Shown here one piece after another: positions 13,701 to 25,890 of a DNA stretch of 64,000 bases. Origin of the DNA: Rostratula benghalensis (lineage: Eukaryota > Chordata > Aves > Charadriiformes > Rostratulidae). The stretch spans positions 5,104,845 through 5,168,844 of the forward strand of contig VXAI01000015.1 in NCBI GenBank assembly GCA_013399305.1, in the 5' to 3' direction. The notes beneath the pieces are model-generated. The model did no database searches, had not been told where the DNA came from, and worked only from the letters and a program-made list of their open reading frames with translations. Every line of letters begins with the position of its first letter. Positions within the stretch are counted from its first letter, which is position 1. Both the position numbers and the translations under genes were made by a program.

Positions 13701-16700
13701 TCCTGGTTCATTGCAAAGCCCAGGTAAGGCTGAAATTTGATGCAAGTTCCATCACTGCATTAAAGAAAATTGCTTTCTAATAATTTGGTGAAAACCACTG
13801 CTATAGTTTGGATGTGTTGACATTAAATAGCTTTTGATTTCTGATTTGTTCCATAGTGCTAAGATGGTGCTGGAGGCAATTAGCTGCATTTGGAAGCAGG
13901 GGAATGATTGATTGTTCTGCTTCCTCTCAGCTGCTTTGTGGGTTTAACTTTTATCTACAGTTTAAAATCAAAGGGTTCTTTTCTTTTTTTTTTTTTTAAA
14001 CTAGTTTACAATCTGTTGACAAAAAGGCCTTCGATCTGAATAGATTGTATGCTCTTATTTAGCTGGATTAAAAATGACAATTATATTTGAAGGAAGATAT
14101 TATTTTCCTGGTTATTTCTTCCTGGGAAAAAAGACTTCATGGTGTAATTTTTGTTTTCACTTGATGACTTAAGGGCCTTTTTTCTTTTAGAAATTTCTTC
14201 ATTACTTCAACAGTAATACAATAATACAGTATTTATTTGATTTGGCTTTTAAAGCACTATAGGCTCTAAATTTTCAACTGGAAGTCAATGAGGCTGTGTG
14301 CTGACTTAGGTCAGAATGAATAAACAGGGATAGACTCCTTTGTATAAATTAGAGCATGTTTTGAAGAACAGTCTCATAGCAATCAAGTCAATGAGGGGCA
14401 GTTTCTTGTAAAAAAAACCACATCAATCCCCTTATTTGAAAAGAAGTATTTCCTAATCTTGATTAGGATGCGAGAGGTGCTGACAGACCTTGGTTCCAGG
14501 CACTACAGTGTGACTGTTGCAGCTCTTGCTAACCTGCACTGCAAACATTTCCACTCTTGTCAGCTCTCCTCTGGATTTCACAGTTCACCCAAGAGAAAAG
14601 GGACGGGCTGCCACAATTGGTTCTGCATTGCTGGTAGCACAATTAGCTTTCTCTTGAGATGAACATTTACCAGAAGCCTGGATCTCAGCACCTCTTTGGA
14701 GTTAAGAGTATTTTTTTACACTCCAGCTGCTGTTCTGCAGAAAGGTCTCTGGATGAAAAATGCCCACAGGGTCCTGGGGCCGATTTTCACAACAAATAAT
14801 GCCTACAGCCAAAAAACAAGAGGGATAAAAAGGGGAGTTTAAAAAGCAACTAGATTTACAGACCTGTAAGCAGGAAATGCTGTTGTAAACATTATTGTCC
14901 CAGCCTTATTTATGGACCCTGGGGAGAGCACAAGCACACTCCATGCCTCTGCCATGCCTTGTTTGGTGTTTACAGCTCCTGAATAGAGAAGAGAGGCTGC
15001 TAAACTGCTGCAGATAGGCAAGAAGGGAAGATGACTGGGTTCAGCATCTTGCTTCCCAGTCCTTGCTGCAGTCTGCTCAAGTAGCTGTATGCAGAAGGTG
15101 AAGTCACCTTTTGTATTCAGAGATATGAAATCAAAGGAACAGAAGTTTGAGCTGTCACTGAATCTCTGATTTGCCCCTCAGGGCAGCTACAGACTGCTTC
15201 TTTCTTGGGTAAAAATGCTGTCTGCCCTACCTTGATTACACCTGGAGAGAAGAAGAAACATTTGAATGGCAGCTGGGTTCTTCAGTTCATTGGCATTCAC
15301 AGTGTCCAATTATTAGTTCCATCCTCAAGCATAGCTTATAAAGAGGATATACCTATAAATTTCCCAAAGTAGAGGGCAACACATGAACAGACAGGCAAGA
15401 CAACAAGGTAGGAGGATCCCAGATTTTAAGGCCAAGACAGAATTCTCTGTCTCATTTTGTAGCCAGTGTGCATATTTATGATGCATAGATGGGAATGGCC
15501 CACAGAGAAAACACAGCTCACAAATCATATCTTTCAGCATGCTACAGAGTTTGTTAAAGTTCACTCATGTCTCCTATGCTTGTACTCCATTAATCATTCT
15601 TGCTTCTGAAAACAAGGGTAAACACATTTCCCCAATCTGCATTAAGATCATGTCCATCTCATCTCACGGTTGTATCTCTCTCAGGGCAGGACACCTCAAC
15701 CCTCCTTCTCATAAAAACCAATTGGAGAACCACTGCTTTCTTAATGGCATACGTCAGCACGACAGAACTGCATCTCCTATAGATGGTGACATACAAACCT
15801 CAGTCTCCTGATGTAAAGGTTCCCCTTCAAGGCCTCTCCTCTGCCTCCAGTGCAAGCTCATGAAGTGTTGAAGGACAGAGGGTTCTTTCCTTTGTTCTTA
15901 AAATCCTTAGGTAAGAAAGAGTTGACCTGGGATTAGATGGTTGGAATATTTTTCCCCTCTGCACTTCGACCTACTGTGCAAAGTACAATAAAAGTTGAAA
16001 GGGAGTATTTTATAATATTTTTATAATTGACTTTTTTTTTTAAGAAGTTTATGACTGGTCAATGTTCCCTTTTTCCTTCTGAACGTTCGTACTTGAATGC
16101 AACAAATACCAGATCTGATGCTGTATCTAAGAAATTTTAATTTTACACTGATGTATTTTGCTGGCTTCTATGATGCTGTTCCTGACTACAAAACTGCCAG
16201 ATCAGACTCATGCTCCTGAAGTTGACTCAAAGCTGCAAGACAAATTTGAAAAAAGAAATAGAATAAAGCAGATACTCACTAGCATATGCTACTGCAGCTG
16301 AGTGTTGCTGAAATCTCTCTGCACTCTGTGCTTATGTAGCATATGTGCTATAACTGAAAGGCATAATTGTGTGAATTAAAAATCAGTCATTTGTTTTTCT
16401 CCAACACCTTCTATCCACAAAACCCAAGATTTCCAAATAAAACCGTCTAAATAAGCCTGATTCTGTCATGCACTTCTACAGAAGTATTGTAGCTCTGCTC
16501 AGCACTGCAATAAAGCTATCTCTGGAGCAGAGCTCCAACATCAGTGCTAACCCCATGAAAGTGGTTTTCCTGTATTAGCACAGGTCTCTAGGTGTGCTTT
16601 ATCAGTCCTCTGTCAGGACATATTCACACTCAGCGCTGACCTTTCCAGTGGAAGATTTTTGGTGTGTAGGACATTATTTTGCATTGGCTGAGAAAAAAAG

Positions 16701-19604
16701 GTTCTGTTCTAGTGGTCAGTCTCTTCAGTAATAAATATTTTGACTATAGTATTTGGGTGATCTAGATTCAAAAGTGATTGAAAACCAAACTGAGGCTTAG
16801 CCATCATGAAGTCAATTAAAGCAAATCCCAAGAGAAATTGAACACATTCATTTCTACACTAGCTTGGATTTGCCCTTTTCTTTCTAACAGCTGTAAGATT
16901 CTCATCATGGTTTTCTGTATTTTACTATCTGTCCTTTTTCTTACTATCATCTGCATTGTACCAGTATTTATAGTTATATGAGATTATGGCGAAGTAATTT
17001 CCAATTCAACAGCCAAATTTGAAAGCCCTGAGAGAATAGGGATGGAACATGAGAATATAATGTGTCCTGATGGAGCTATAGCTGCTTTTTCAGTCTTTCT
17101 GCATAACATCTTTAAGACAGAAGGCAAATATCTTGTAATTTAGTCAAATGTTTTTCATTCTTTAAGCATATACACATATCTGATATGTGCTAGATTCCAG
17201 CATAAACAGGGAAGCACTCTTGCTTTTAACATTCCTTCTTCATTCTGCTATATTGATTTGATGGTAAGTTGCGTAGCATTACCTGCAATTATTTGTAATT
17301 TTGCTCTTAAAAATCATCAAAAGTCATGGCATGGGCTGCAAATGAGATGTTCACTGGGGTGGAACACCAGTATCCAAGTTACACAGGCTTGTGCAGAAGG
17401 GAATTTGACTTGCATGTTTACAGCATGGCCTTCAAAACTTCTGTCTGGTTTTGTAGGTGCTGGAAACTGATATAAAGGAGAATTACACCATAAAGGACTG
17501 GTTGTGAAATAACAGATCAGTAAAATTCTCAGTGAGATTTAATCCTAAAAATATGAAAAACTTAAACAAGGGGTAGAAATTGTCACAAAACTGTAAAAAC
17601 ATTTGGAGGAAAAGTAATAAGAGGGATGTGTCAGTGTATAATTCTAAATGGTGATAAATGTCTTCCAAAAATTTTTGGCTTTGAGCTAATGGTCTCATTT
17701 AGATTCAAAGGTACATCCAGGCACCATCGTAAATTCTACTGCTAAACAAGCCATTGGCAGGGCCCCTGCTAATTGCAGTGTATGCAACATTGATTACAAT
17801 AGGAACTCCCTCTCCTCCAAGGTAAATCACCCAGAAACAAAAAATATGCATTCTAAATGAGAATATTGAAGTATATACAAGTCAGAATGTAAAATGCCAC
17901 TTATGAAGTGTAAAATGCATTTTAGAATGTTGTCATAAGTCTAGGTAGGATGATACATGAGCAGAATCACACTGACCTCCCCAGGACTGAAGGAGTGATT
18001 TCCATCTGCAGCAGGAAGGAGTGTGACCTCAGGTCCTTACTGGTAAGTCATGGCAAAAAGTATTTATTTTGATGTTGCTTTGATACAACTTCTTTTTTTT
18101 TTTTTCCTTTTAAAAATTGTTATAATCTTAGTACATAGCTTTTTAATTGTTAGTAATTTGGGTTTATTAAAATGCAAAGAAAAATTCAGGGGCACTACCT
18201 TCAAGACATTTTTTTAAAAAAACTATTAAAACTGGAACTGGTCACTTATCACTGACTAAAAAGCAGACTTTCAAGTCAGTGTGAAATGGGCTGTCTTAAT
18301 ATGAGGTAACAGCTTTTTACCTGCCCCATGTTTCTCCACCTGCAAAAGTTTTCTGCAACAAATTGAAAAAATACCTTAAGTTAAGCTGTTGTTATTTTTC
18401 ATAGTTTCTGCACACCAGCAAAATCAATAGTTCTGATTCATACCAAAAGGTCACAGCACTATTTTCTTAGATCACCTGCATTTCAATATCATTCCAGAGA
18501 TACGCTAAAGTACGAAGATTGTGATTCTCAGTTCCCTCATAGGCTTGCAGTTACAATTCCATGTCCTTATTTTAACTCCCAAGTAAGTCCCAGCTTTGAC
18601 TGAATCAGCTCTGTGTTGTATCTATTAATAAAGAGCAACAGATCCTTCATATATATTTCAGCAACAGGGTCTGTCAACACATTACATCACCCAGGACATA
18701 AACAGTTGCTCCTCATTCAGTTTAACCATTGATAGAGATGGAAGTATGCTCTTCACCCAGGAATGAAATATGCTGGGTGTAGAGTTACTCTAGCAGAGCA
18801 CTAGAACTTGTGTGAAGTCCCAGTTTCAGCCCTTTCGGTGCTGAAGCTGAGCTCCTGAGGTGGGCGAAGTATAGGCTGCACCAGGATAAACATCCCTGTG
18901 CTGTCACATTCCAGTGGTTGATCTATAGTGCTAGCATCCCTTTTTTTTTTTTTTTTTTTGAATTCAGAAGAAAAGTTCTAGCTAGGCTGAAAGACACAAG
19001 TTTGCAAAATAAGGGAGAGGTCAGACAAGGAGATAGCAGTGATCTCAGTCACAGACGTTTAAGAGTAGATTGCTTCCTGCACAGAGATGCTTTTCACAAG
19101 ATTTCTTTCCTAGTTGAGAAAAAAGTATGAAGATGAAAGTTTGGAAATCATGAGGTAAACTGAAGGTGGAAAAAAACTCTGGAGCCAGCATCTGGGTGGA
19201 AATTATCTATGTGATAATTCTGAATGAAGGAGGACAGCAGCAGTACTGATTATAGGGTGTTATTTTTCTCTTTATTCATAGCTTCTAGAACATGTATGTT
19301 TCTCTTCTTCTGCAAAATAGGAATGTAAACAAGCTCCACCTGTGAAATTGGAAAGGAGCACTGGGATGAATTCTACCAACCTACACTGCTAAGGCAGCCC
19401 TAGAACAGCTTTGAGTGGCTCATGTTTGAGCTTTGATGATAGCAGCTGGAGCCTCTGCACATGCTGATGTGGAATGTCCTTGGCACAGCAGTATGGAGAC
19501 AGGTATTCTCAGCTCAGGGACTTTTATTCCTCACTTCATCTAGTAAAGACAGAGTATGTCAATCTAAGGGCTTTTCCTCATGGATATCTCATGGAATTGT
19601 AGGC
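10773..19604. other. Long gene-free stretch
   Basis: About 8.8 kb of AT-rich sequence with no supportable exon. It includes an AT-rich block with repeated TAATTA at 11236-11265, T runs near 13985-14000 and 18093-18105, a 19-base T run at 18941-18959, and an 8-bp inverted repeat at 18250-18281. The segment at 14273-14320 weakly resembles the GAAGTCAATG-type old repeats but is too short to call. Confidence 0.65.
18941..18959. repeat. Poly-T tract (19 T)
   Basis: Nineteen consecutive T followed by GAATTC. No AATAAA is found at the expected distance on the minus strand, so this is a simple mononucleotide tract rather than a retrocopy end. Confidence 0.9.
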
Positions 19605-19760
19605 AATCATAGAAAATACATCTAAAAAGGAGTTCAAGACGTCATCTAGGCCTATCTCCCACCCTGAGGAAGGATCAGCTCTACCCAAACCATTCCTGAC
19701 AGTTCTTAACTATCTGATAACTGAAGTCCCAGAGCCATCCTCTCCCAAAGTTTATTCATC
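19605..19760 (-). mobile_element. Ancient, diverged CR1 3' fragment
   Basis: From the left edge the blocks run in the order of a CR1 tail read on the opposite strand: AATCATAGAAAATAC, AAGGAGTTCAAGACGTCATC (the GGACCTnnnGGTCATCTAG block), AGGCCTATCTCCC, GAAGGATCAGCTCTACC, then a region matching the CR1 piece around 'AGCCATCCTCTCCCA'. It is far more decayed than the copy at 10446, with indels and no open frame, so it inserted long before. The right limit is approximate. Confidence 0.7.
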
Positions 19761-22700
19761 CTGATGTGGATTGTAACGTTATGTGATGGGCAGAGCCACA
19801 CTGAGGGAGAGAATCTCATAGTTACTGTATTTCAGTCAGGGTACAGTTACTGTTTAATGCATGCAAAGATTTCTGTGTGTTTAGGCTTGGAGGTTACTTC
19901 TACTATTTTTAAGTTGTTTTTTGTGCTGGTGTGTATATGTAGCAGGCATGCATGGCATATTGCAGTGTATCAGATTCAGAGGAGGACAAGTTGTTTTCCT
20001 TTATCTTTTCTTAAACTATTCCAATACTGGTAACACATATTACAGCTCGGAGGTCAATAAGCATGTTCATTCTGAGAATTCTGCCACAGGCATGTTTAAA
20101 TCGTAAAAGGTCTTGGAAATGATTCACTTATTAAGTGATTTTAAGGAATAAATAATCCAAAAAAGAAAATCTCAGTCATGAGCAGCAGCCACAGAGAATA
20201 TAAATTGACAAGGAATAGCAATAGCTTGTACGTACAATCCTTCCCCCCCCTCACTCTTCTCTTACAATGAATTAAGATTGGAAGTGACAGAAAAATGTCC
20301 AAATCTGTCAGTGCTAGCCTAGCATCCTTCAGTTCCTAAATATATCCTACTTCAAGTGGTCCCTCCAAAACAGAATATTTAAAGTATTTTTTAAGAAATA
20401 TTTTTTAAAGTACTGATAAAGACTTTTTAAAAGTCAGCAGCGTTCATTTTTCCCTACACGTCTGTGGAATTACACAAGGGATGAATTTGGCCCAGTAATA
20501 AAGAACCAAATGTTCTAGTGACCTGCAAAAATAAACTTGCTTGCTTGAGGCAATAGATGACCTATTGGAGGATAAAAGTACTCATCTTGTTCTTTGGGCA
20601 GCACTTTGGATCATGCAAGTCCCTTGTGACTGGCTTTTGAAAATCAGCTCCAATGGAGGATTGGAGCTATTCTATTCCTACGCAACATAGCAAGGTGAGA
20701 CCTCGTTTAAGTGGTTTTATGAACTAGTAAAATTAATCTACTTGTTATTCTCATTCCACTAACTTCTATATCTCTTATTTGACACTCACTGCTTTTCTGC
20801 TAGTGAAAATCAACTGGCAACCCACCCTGTGGAAATGTTTTAGTGCCAAATGAGATATCCTAAAAGGTTGCATGTACCAACAGCTCCTCAGATAGTATGT
20901 CAGAATTTCATTTCACAGCAATTAGTACAATTGCCCTACATTAACAATCAATAGTTTACTAGTGAGGCAGGAAGCCCTGCCTTTCAAAAAAATGTTTAAG
21001 GTATTGTTACATTTAATATATGTATGCATCTGGTTGTCTACAAGACAGGTAATGGTTGGTTGGTTGAAGGTAATGGCTTACTAATTTTCTAATACATAGA
21101 GTTCAGGGGGAAAGGTTGGCAATTTTAGCTGGAAGATTAAATGAGTGAGACTCACAGAGATTCCTTTAGCTAGAAAAAAAATTTGATTAATAGCATGCAG
21201 AAAAAGCTTTCTTTTGGAAATTGAATAGGCAGGTGGCTGCAATTTATATAAATTAAACCTTGGGCTTGTTCCTCTGGCTTGAGGGGTTTTTTTTCCCTTT
21301 ATTTTAACAAAGCCACTAGTGCATAAATAGTGTTTGGTTCTTTTTCTGAATGTTGGTTCTGTACAGTTGTTTTTAATCATTGAACCTTTTGGAATCAATT
21401 GCAGGATTAATCTAATTGCAGGTTTGCTTTTTGCTCCTTATGCTGTGGAGCGTAGCACAAGAGGGAAGCTGTGGCCAGGGAGAAAAATCACAGCTATGCA
21501 TTCTTGTCTCGTGTCACTTCCCTCACTCTCTGATCTATCATTACAATCAAAATTCTTTATCCTGAAAATTGCGACATGAAATTCTAAAGCTTAAAATAGC
21601 ACTTCTGTAAGGCAGAGATTAGATTATGCAAAGTGTTAGTGCAGCATTAACTGAAGAGTCCCAATTAAATAATTATAAATAGTTACAAGTCTAGCCTTTT
21701 TATTTCCAGAGCACTGTAGTTTAAAAGTTCCACACTTTCATTCTTTCTCTGTCTGACAATGTTCATGCCAGTTAAGGACTGAGACCTCTGCAACATTCGC
21801 TTTTTCTTCTTTTATTAAAAAAGCATGTAAAAATTTAAGTTATAAAACTAACAAGAATTCTTTTGAAAAAAATTATAGACCTCCCTGAGACACAGTGGTT
21901 TAGACATATTGTCAGAGACTACAAAAAGTGCACACTGACCCTACATGGTAAAAGTCCAAGTACAGTGAAAATGATACCATAACCCATAGATATGTTTGAG
22001 GTCAAGACCAGACTTCTGCCCATGTAGTAGCCCAAATGAAAAATTTTTAAAACCATGCAGTGATCTGGGTTTTGAACACTCCTTAAAAACTCTCTGGACG
22101 TTGTTATTGGGGTCATGAACCTGTTCCATGGGTGTAAGTATACAGGTGTACATGTATGCATTGCAGGCATCATTCATAAAGATAAAAAAAAAATGCATCT
22201 TCATGCTCATTAACACACCTTCTTTAGGAACTATTCAGTAAATAACAGGCAAGAGATTTTGTTGACAGTCTTGGGAATGGAGTCTGAGCAGGCAACATCT
22301 GAATTTTTTTCTGTCCTCTGATTGTTGACTTTCCATGCTCATACACACCTCTGTCTCTTGGCTCCCTGTTCCTCACTCTACCCTGCAACAACAGGGTATA
22401 TGTCCTTCCAGTCCAGAATGTGTTTTTTTCTTACCTTGTTTTATGTACTCAGAACACATACTCTTTTTGGCTCTTGGATAGTGACTTGTAGTTGTTGTAT
22501 TTCACTATTAAAATGTGGTTTGGATAACATTTGTAAGTCAAACCCAGCTACTCATGTATGACCGTTTTCCTGCTTGCTGCTTTTTTTAATCTATGCAGTA
22601 AAATCAGAAGGAAACAATGAGATAATTTCATTATTCGTTAAACTAATAATCTAATCCCAAAAGAGTATTACATCAGGTACAAGAATCTACAGCATTTTCA

Positions 22701-25699
22701 CAGGCTAGAAAATTAGTTGAACTGGATGGATCATTTCATTTTTTAATTCAGTGCAAAGAAAATGTGCCTTGAATGCCTGTTTTATCTTCTGTTGCTCATG
22801 GAATTTACATTTAAGAAACAGTTTTCTGAGCAATAATAGCATGACCATTTAAAATATTAGCTTTGATATAAAAATATAGAACTCTTAAACTCTTAGTTCT
22901 CCCTGCTGTTTTTCAGCTGCAGTACCCTTTGTTCCATTAGCCATTCTGGTGCCCCATGGGGAAGCAAAGGGGTAGTAGTTGGATGCCTTTGGAGATGCAG
23001 TCTCCATGTAACTCCCCAGATACTAATGATGCTTCATGTTGATTCCTATCCCATCTTGCAATGATCAAGTCTACAGTGCCAGGACCATCTTCTGCACACA
23101 TACCAGACCTTGCTGAGAGAAGCAACAATACTGCAGAAATACAGTTATTCTGCTCCAAACCCACTGCAACTTAGAGAGCGCGGCTCTGTGCTGTGTAGAC
23201 ATAGTCAGTCAATGGCCAACACCAGAAAGGTACAAATTCTGCCACTGCAGGCAGACTGAAGCTCCTGACAGCTCCTGGATTCAAGCGCTAGTCACTTCTT
23301 TCAATGCTCTCCTTTTCTCTTCTACAAGTGTCTTGATGCAATAGGAAAAACTATTATATCCTTCCCTCATCTACGGTGAAGTTATTGTTTCTCAACGGTA
23401 TGCTCTCCCTGCTCTGAAGGAATAACAATTTCCCTTCTTCACCAGCCTGTTATGTCCAGAATAGATACAATTAATTAGTTCACTAATCTCACTAAGCATT
23501 AGGTTAACACGCTCTGCACGAGATCACTTCCTAATTATTTAGCTAGTAACATCAGCAGCAGAACACCAACTTGCCTGGGGAATGGGAGGCAATCAACCAT
23601 TACATGGCTATTTGAACCTAGACACTGTGTACATGCTCAGCTCCCTGAAGAGGGAAATGTAATGACACAGATTACTGAAATGATAGCTCTTGCACAAGCG
23701 GTCCTTTTAGTTTTTCCAGTGACGGAAGATACTGGCTCTATTGATAAACTTGTTACAACCCACTGCATTCCATCAGAAATTCTAGTCAGCTCTAATATCT
23801 TTTCTTTTCTGCAGAACCAGGAGAATAACAAATAAACAGGATGGGCTGTAATCTGTTACTCCCCCATGGACATCTCAAGTTATGCTTGAATTATCCTTTT
23901 TTGCTGTAGCATCACAAGTTACTTCTGATTCATACCTTGTCATGACATCAGGTAAGATGCTAATTGTTTACCTAAACTGCTCCATGTCTCCTAATAATGT
24001 ACTTAGCAAGTTATTATACTTCTTCCTCTAAAATACCATCTTCCTGAGGCAAGCATTTTAAGTGATGTGTAAAAGTGTGGTTAATCATGAGTCACTATCA
24101 CAAGCTTAGTACAGCAGGGACAAAAGGGAAGTAATCTGATATCAAAGTGAAGAAGAGACAAACTTGAAAATGAAATTTGCACTTAATGTTAAGAAATAGG
24201 GAAATAATTCAAGATTGGCTGATCAAAGCAGTGGGATGAAGAGTGTTTGAACTCTGTTAAGGCAATCATACAAGCTGCTGAAACATTAGCTTGCTGGTAA
24301 GACCTCTTGCTTAATTGCTGAAATGAAAAATATTTATAAAATGGCCATATTCCTAGAGGTTCAGGTAAAGCAGAAGAGCTGCTCCACATGAGAAAAATCA
24401 GCCATATTTTGTCTTTTATGTAGGTTTCACCTCAGAGATCTTGATATATATCTTGGTGAAGGCTTCATTTCCAATAATGTAAACAGAGCACACAAAATAA
24501 AATTTTAGGACTGACCTCCTGAGACTCTTGGTGTGGCAGTGTGGTACCTAGGAAGCCAGGGATACCAGTGAGGTATTTATTTTGTTGACTTCATTGCAGA
24601 TTGATCTTGCAGCAAAGAAGGGTGAGTGAGTGTGCATGTGGACATGCTGCTAAGCAAAAACTCCAATTATTATTCTTGTTAAATATCCTAGAAGGCCCCT
24701 CCACACCCACCCACCCACACCTCTCCTATCCTACTTGCTTTTGAATTTCAACCCAAACTGGGAAACAAAATGGAAGGAAAACTAAAGGGTACTTTTAAGC
24801 TGATACCAGATGGCTTCTGGCTCTGAAGCAGGTATCCAGGGCTGTGTACTGAATAATAAGCAAGGGAACCCAGCTTAGATCTTTTAAAACATGGTGTGGC
24901 AGCCTGTTGCATGTCTGAAAGATGTGGACAAGTGAAATAACTGCAGAGATGCAATGACTATGCAAGTTGATTGTAGCAGTAAAACAAAGCCTGAAATACT
25001 AAATTAAGTATAGGATCTTTACAGGACAGGAAGAGTCAGGATTCAAAGCTTCCTAGGTTGTTCTTTGTTATGTGGAATTATCTGATGCCTAAAGTTTCTT
25101 TCAGTGTATTCTATTCACTTACCGGTTTAGCATAGATTGCCAAACTAAAACTGTTAGAGTGTAGTGTGCCTGTTGCCTTCCTTATTACTGCTCCTGGAAC
25201 TGTCTGTGGAAAGCTACAAAGTATACTTGGACTTTCCAGGTGAATGCATTTTAAATGCTAAAAGGGCCTCCCCCAAGTCTTTATAGTGGCAGATTTCATT
25301 GACCAAAATAAAAAGAGGAAGGAGTGGGAGAAAAGAGACCTACATTTTTAACATTTGAAAAGCAATGCTGTATTTCCCAGTGATCCTAGGTTTTTGTTTG
25401 GTTTGGTTTTCAGTGTTTTCCAAAGAGAATATATTTATCAGATCCACGTTTTAGGAATTTTCTCTTTGTTTTACAAATCCACATTCCTCAGGGGACTGGT
25501 GACCCCTTTCACTCATTCTAAAATATGGATCTCCAAAGGCAATACACCTCCTCCCTTAACACATCTCTCTGCTTGACAAGGAGTGGTCATGACAACACGA
25601 GAAAACTTAGACCTGTCACTTGTTCCTTCTGCAAACCAGTGTATGCTCATCAACCAGTTAACCTACAACTGGTATTTATTTCTGATGACAGCATTATCT
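19761..25699. other. Gene-free stretch
   Basis: AT-rich sequence without supportable exons. A C8 run lies at 20243-20250, AT-rich inverted-repeat sequence (AATATTTAAAGTATT-type) at 20380-20415, a GGTT microrepeat near 21055-21065, and a CCCA/CACC simple repeat at 24701-24722. The short frames on both strands look like chance. Confidence 0.65.
24701..24722. repeat. CCCA-type simple repeat
   Basis: Short run of C-rich units (CCACACCCACCCACCCACAC). It is only about 22 bp and imperfect. Confidence 0.8.
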
Positions 25700-25890
25700 A
25701 AGAGATAAGGCTCTAGCGTGTGACTTGGGCGACCTGGGTTCTATTTCTGATGCTGGTACCAAGCGTTGTGTGACATGGGCTGTATCACTTCCCTCCTCTG
25801 CCTGGGTTTGCTTTAACCCTTGTTGTCCATTGAAAAATAAATTGCAGCGGAGTGAGGAGGGATTAAGGTGTTTGGGATTGTGGCTATCAC
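25700..25890 (+). repeat. MIR / CORE-SINE, ancient amniote copy
   Basis: Blocks in family order are visible: GCTCTAGCGTGTGACTTGGG, GACCTGGGTTCTATTTCTGA (the box-B-derived GGTTCGAATCC region), the core GTGTGACATGGGCTGTATCA with CTTCCCTCCTCTGCCTGGGT (family TGTGACCTTGGGCAAGTCACTT ... CTCTGTGCCTCAGTTT), then GTGAGGAGGGATTAAGGTGTT near the 3' part. This matches the amniote MIR group, tRNA-derived SINEs mobilised by L2. It is diverged, as expected for elements shared by birds and mammals. Confidence 0.8.

Noticed and set aside
25700..25760. tRNA-like boxes considered as a tRNA gene
   Set aside because: The GGTTC-type box is degenerate and is followed by the MIR core, so this is the tRNA-derived head of a SINE.
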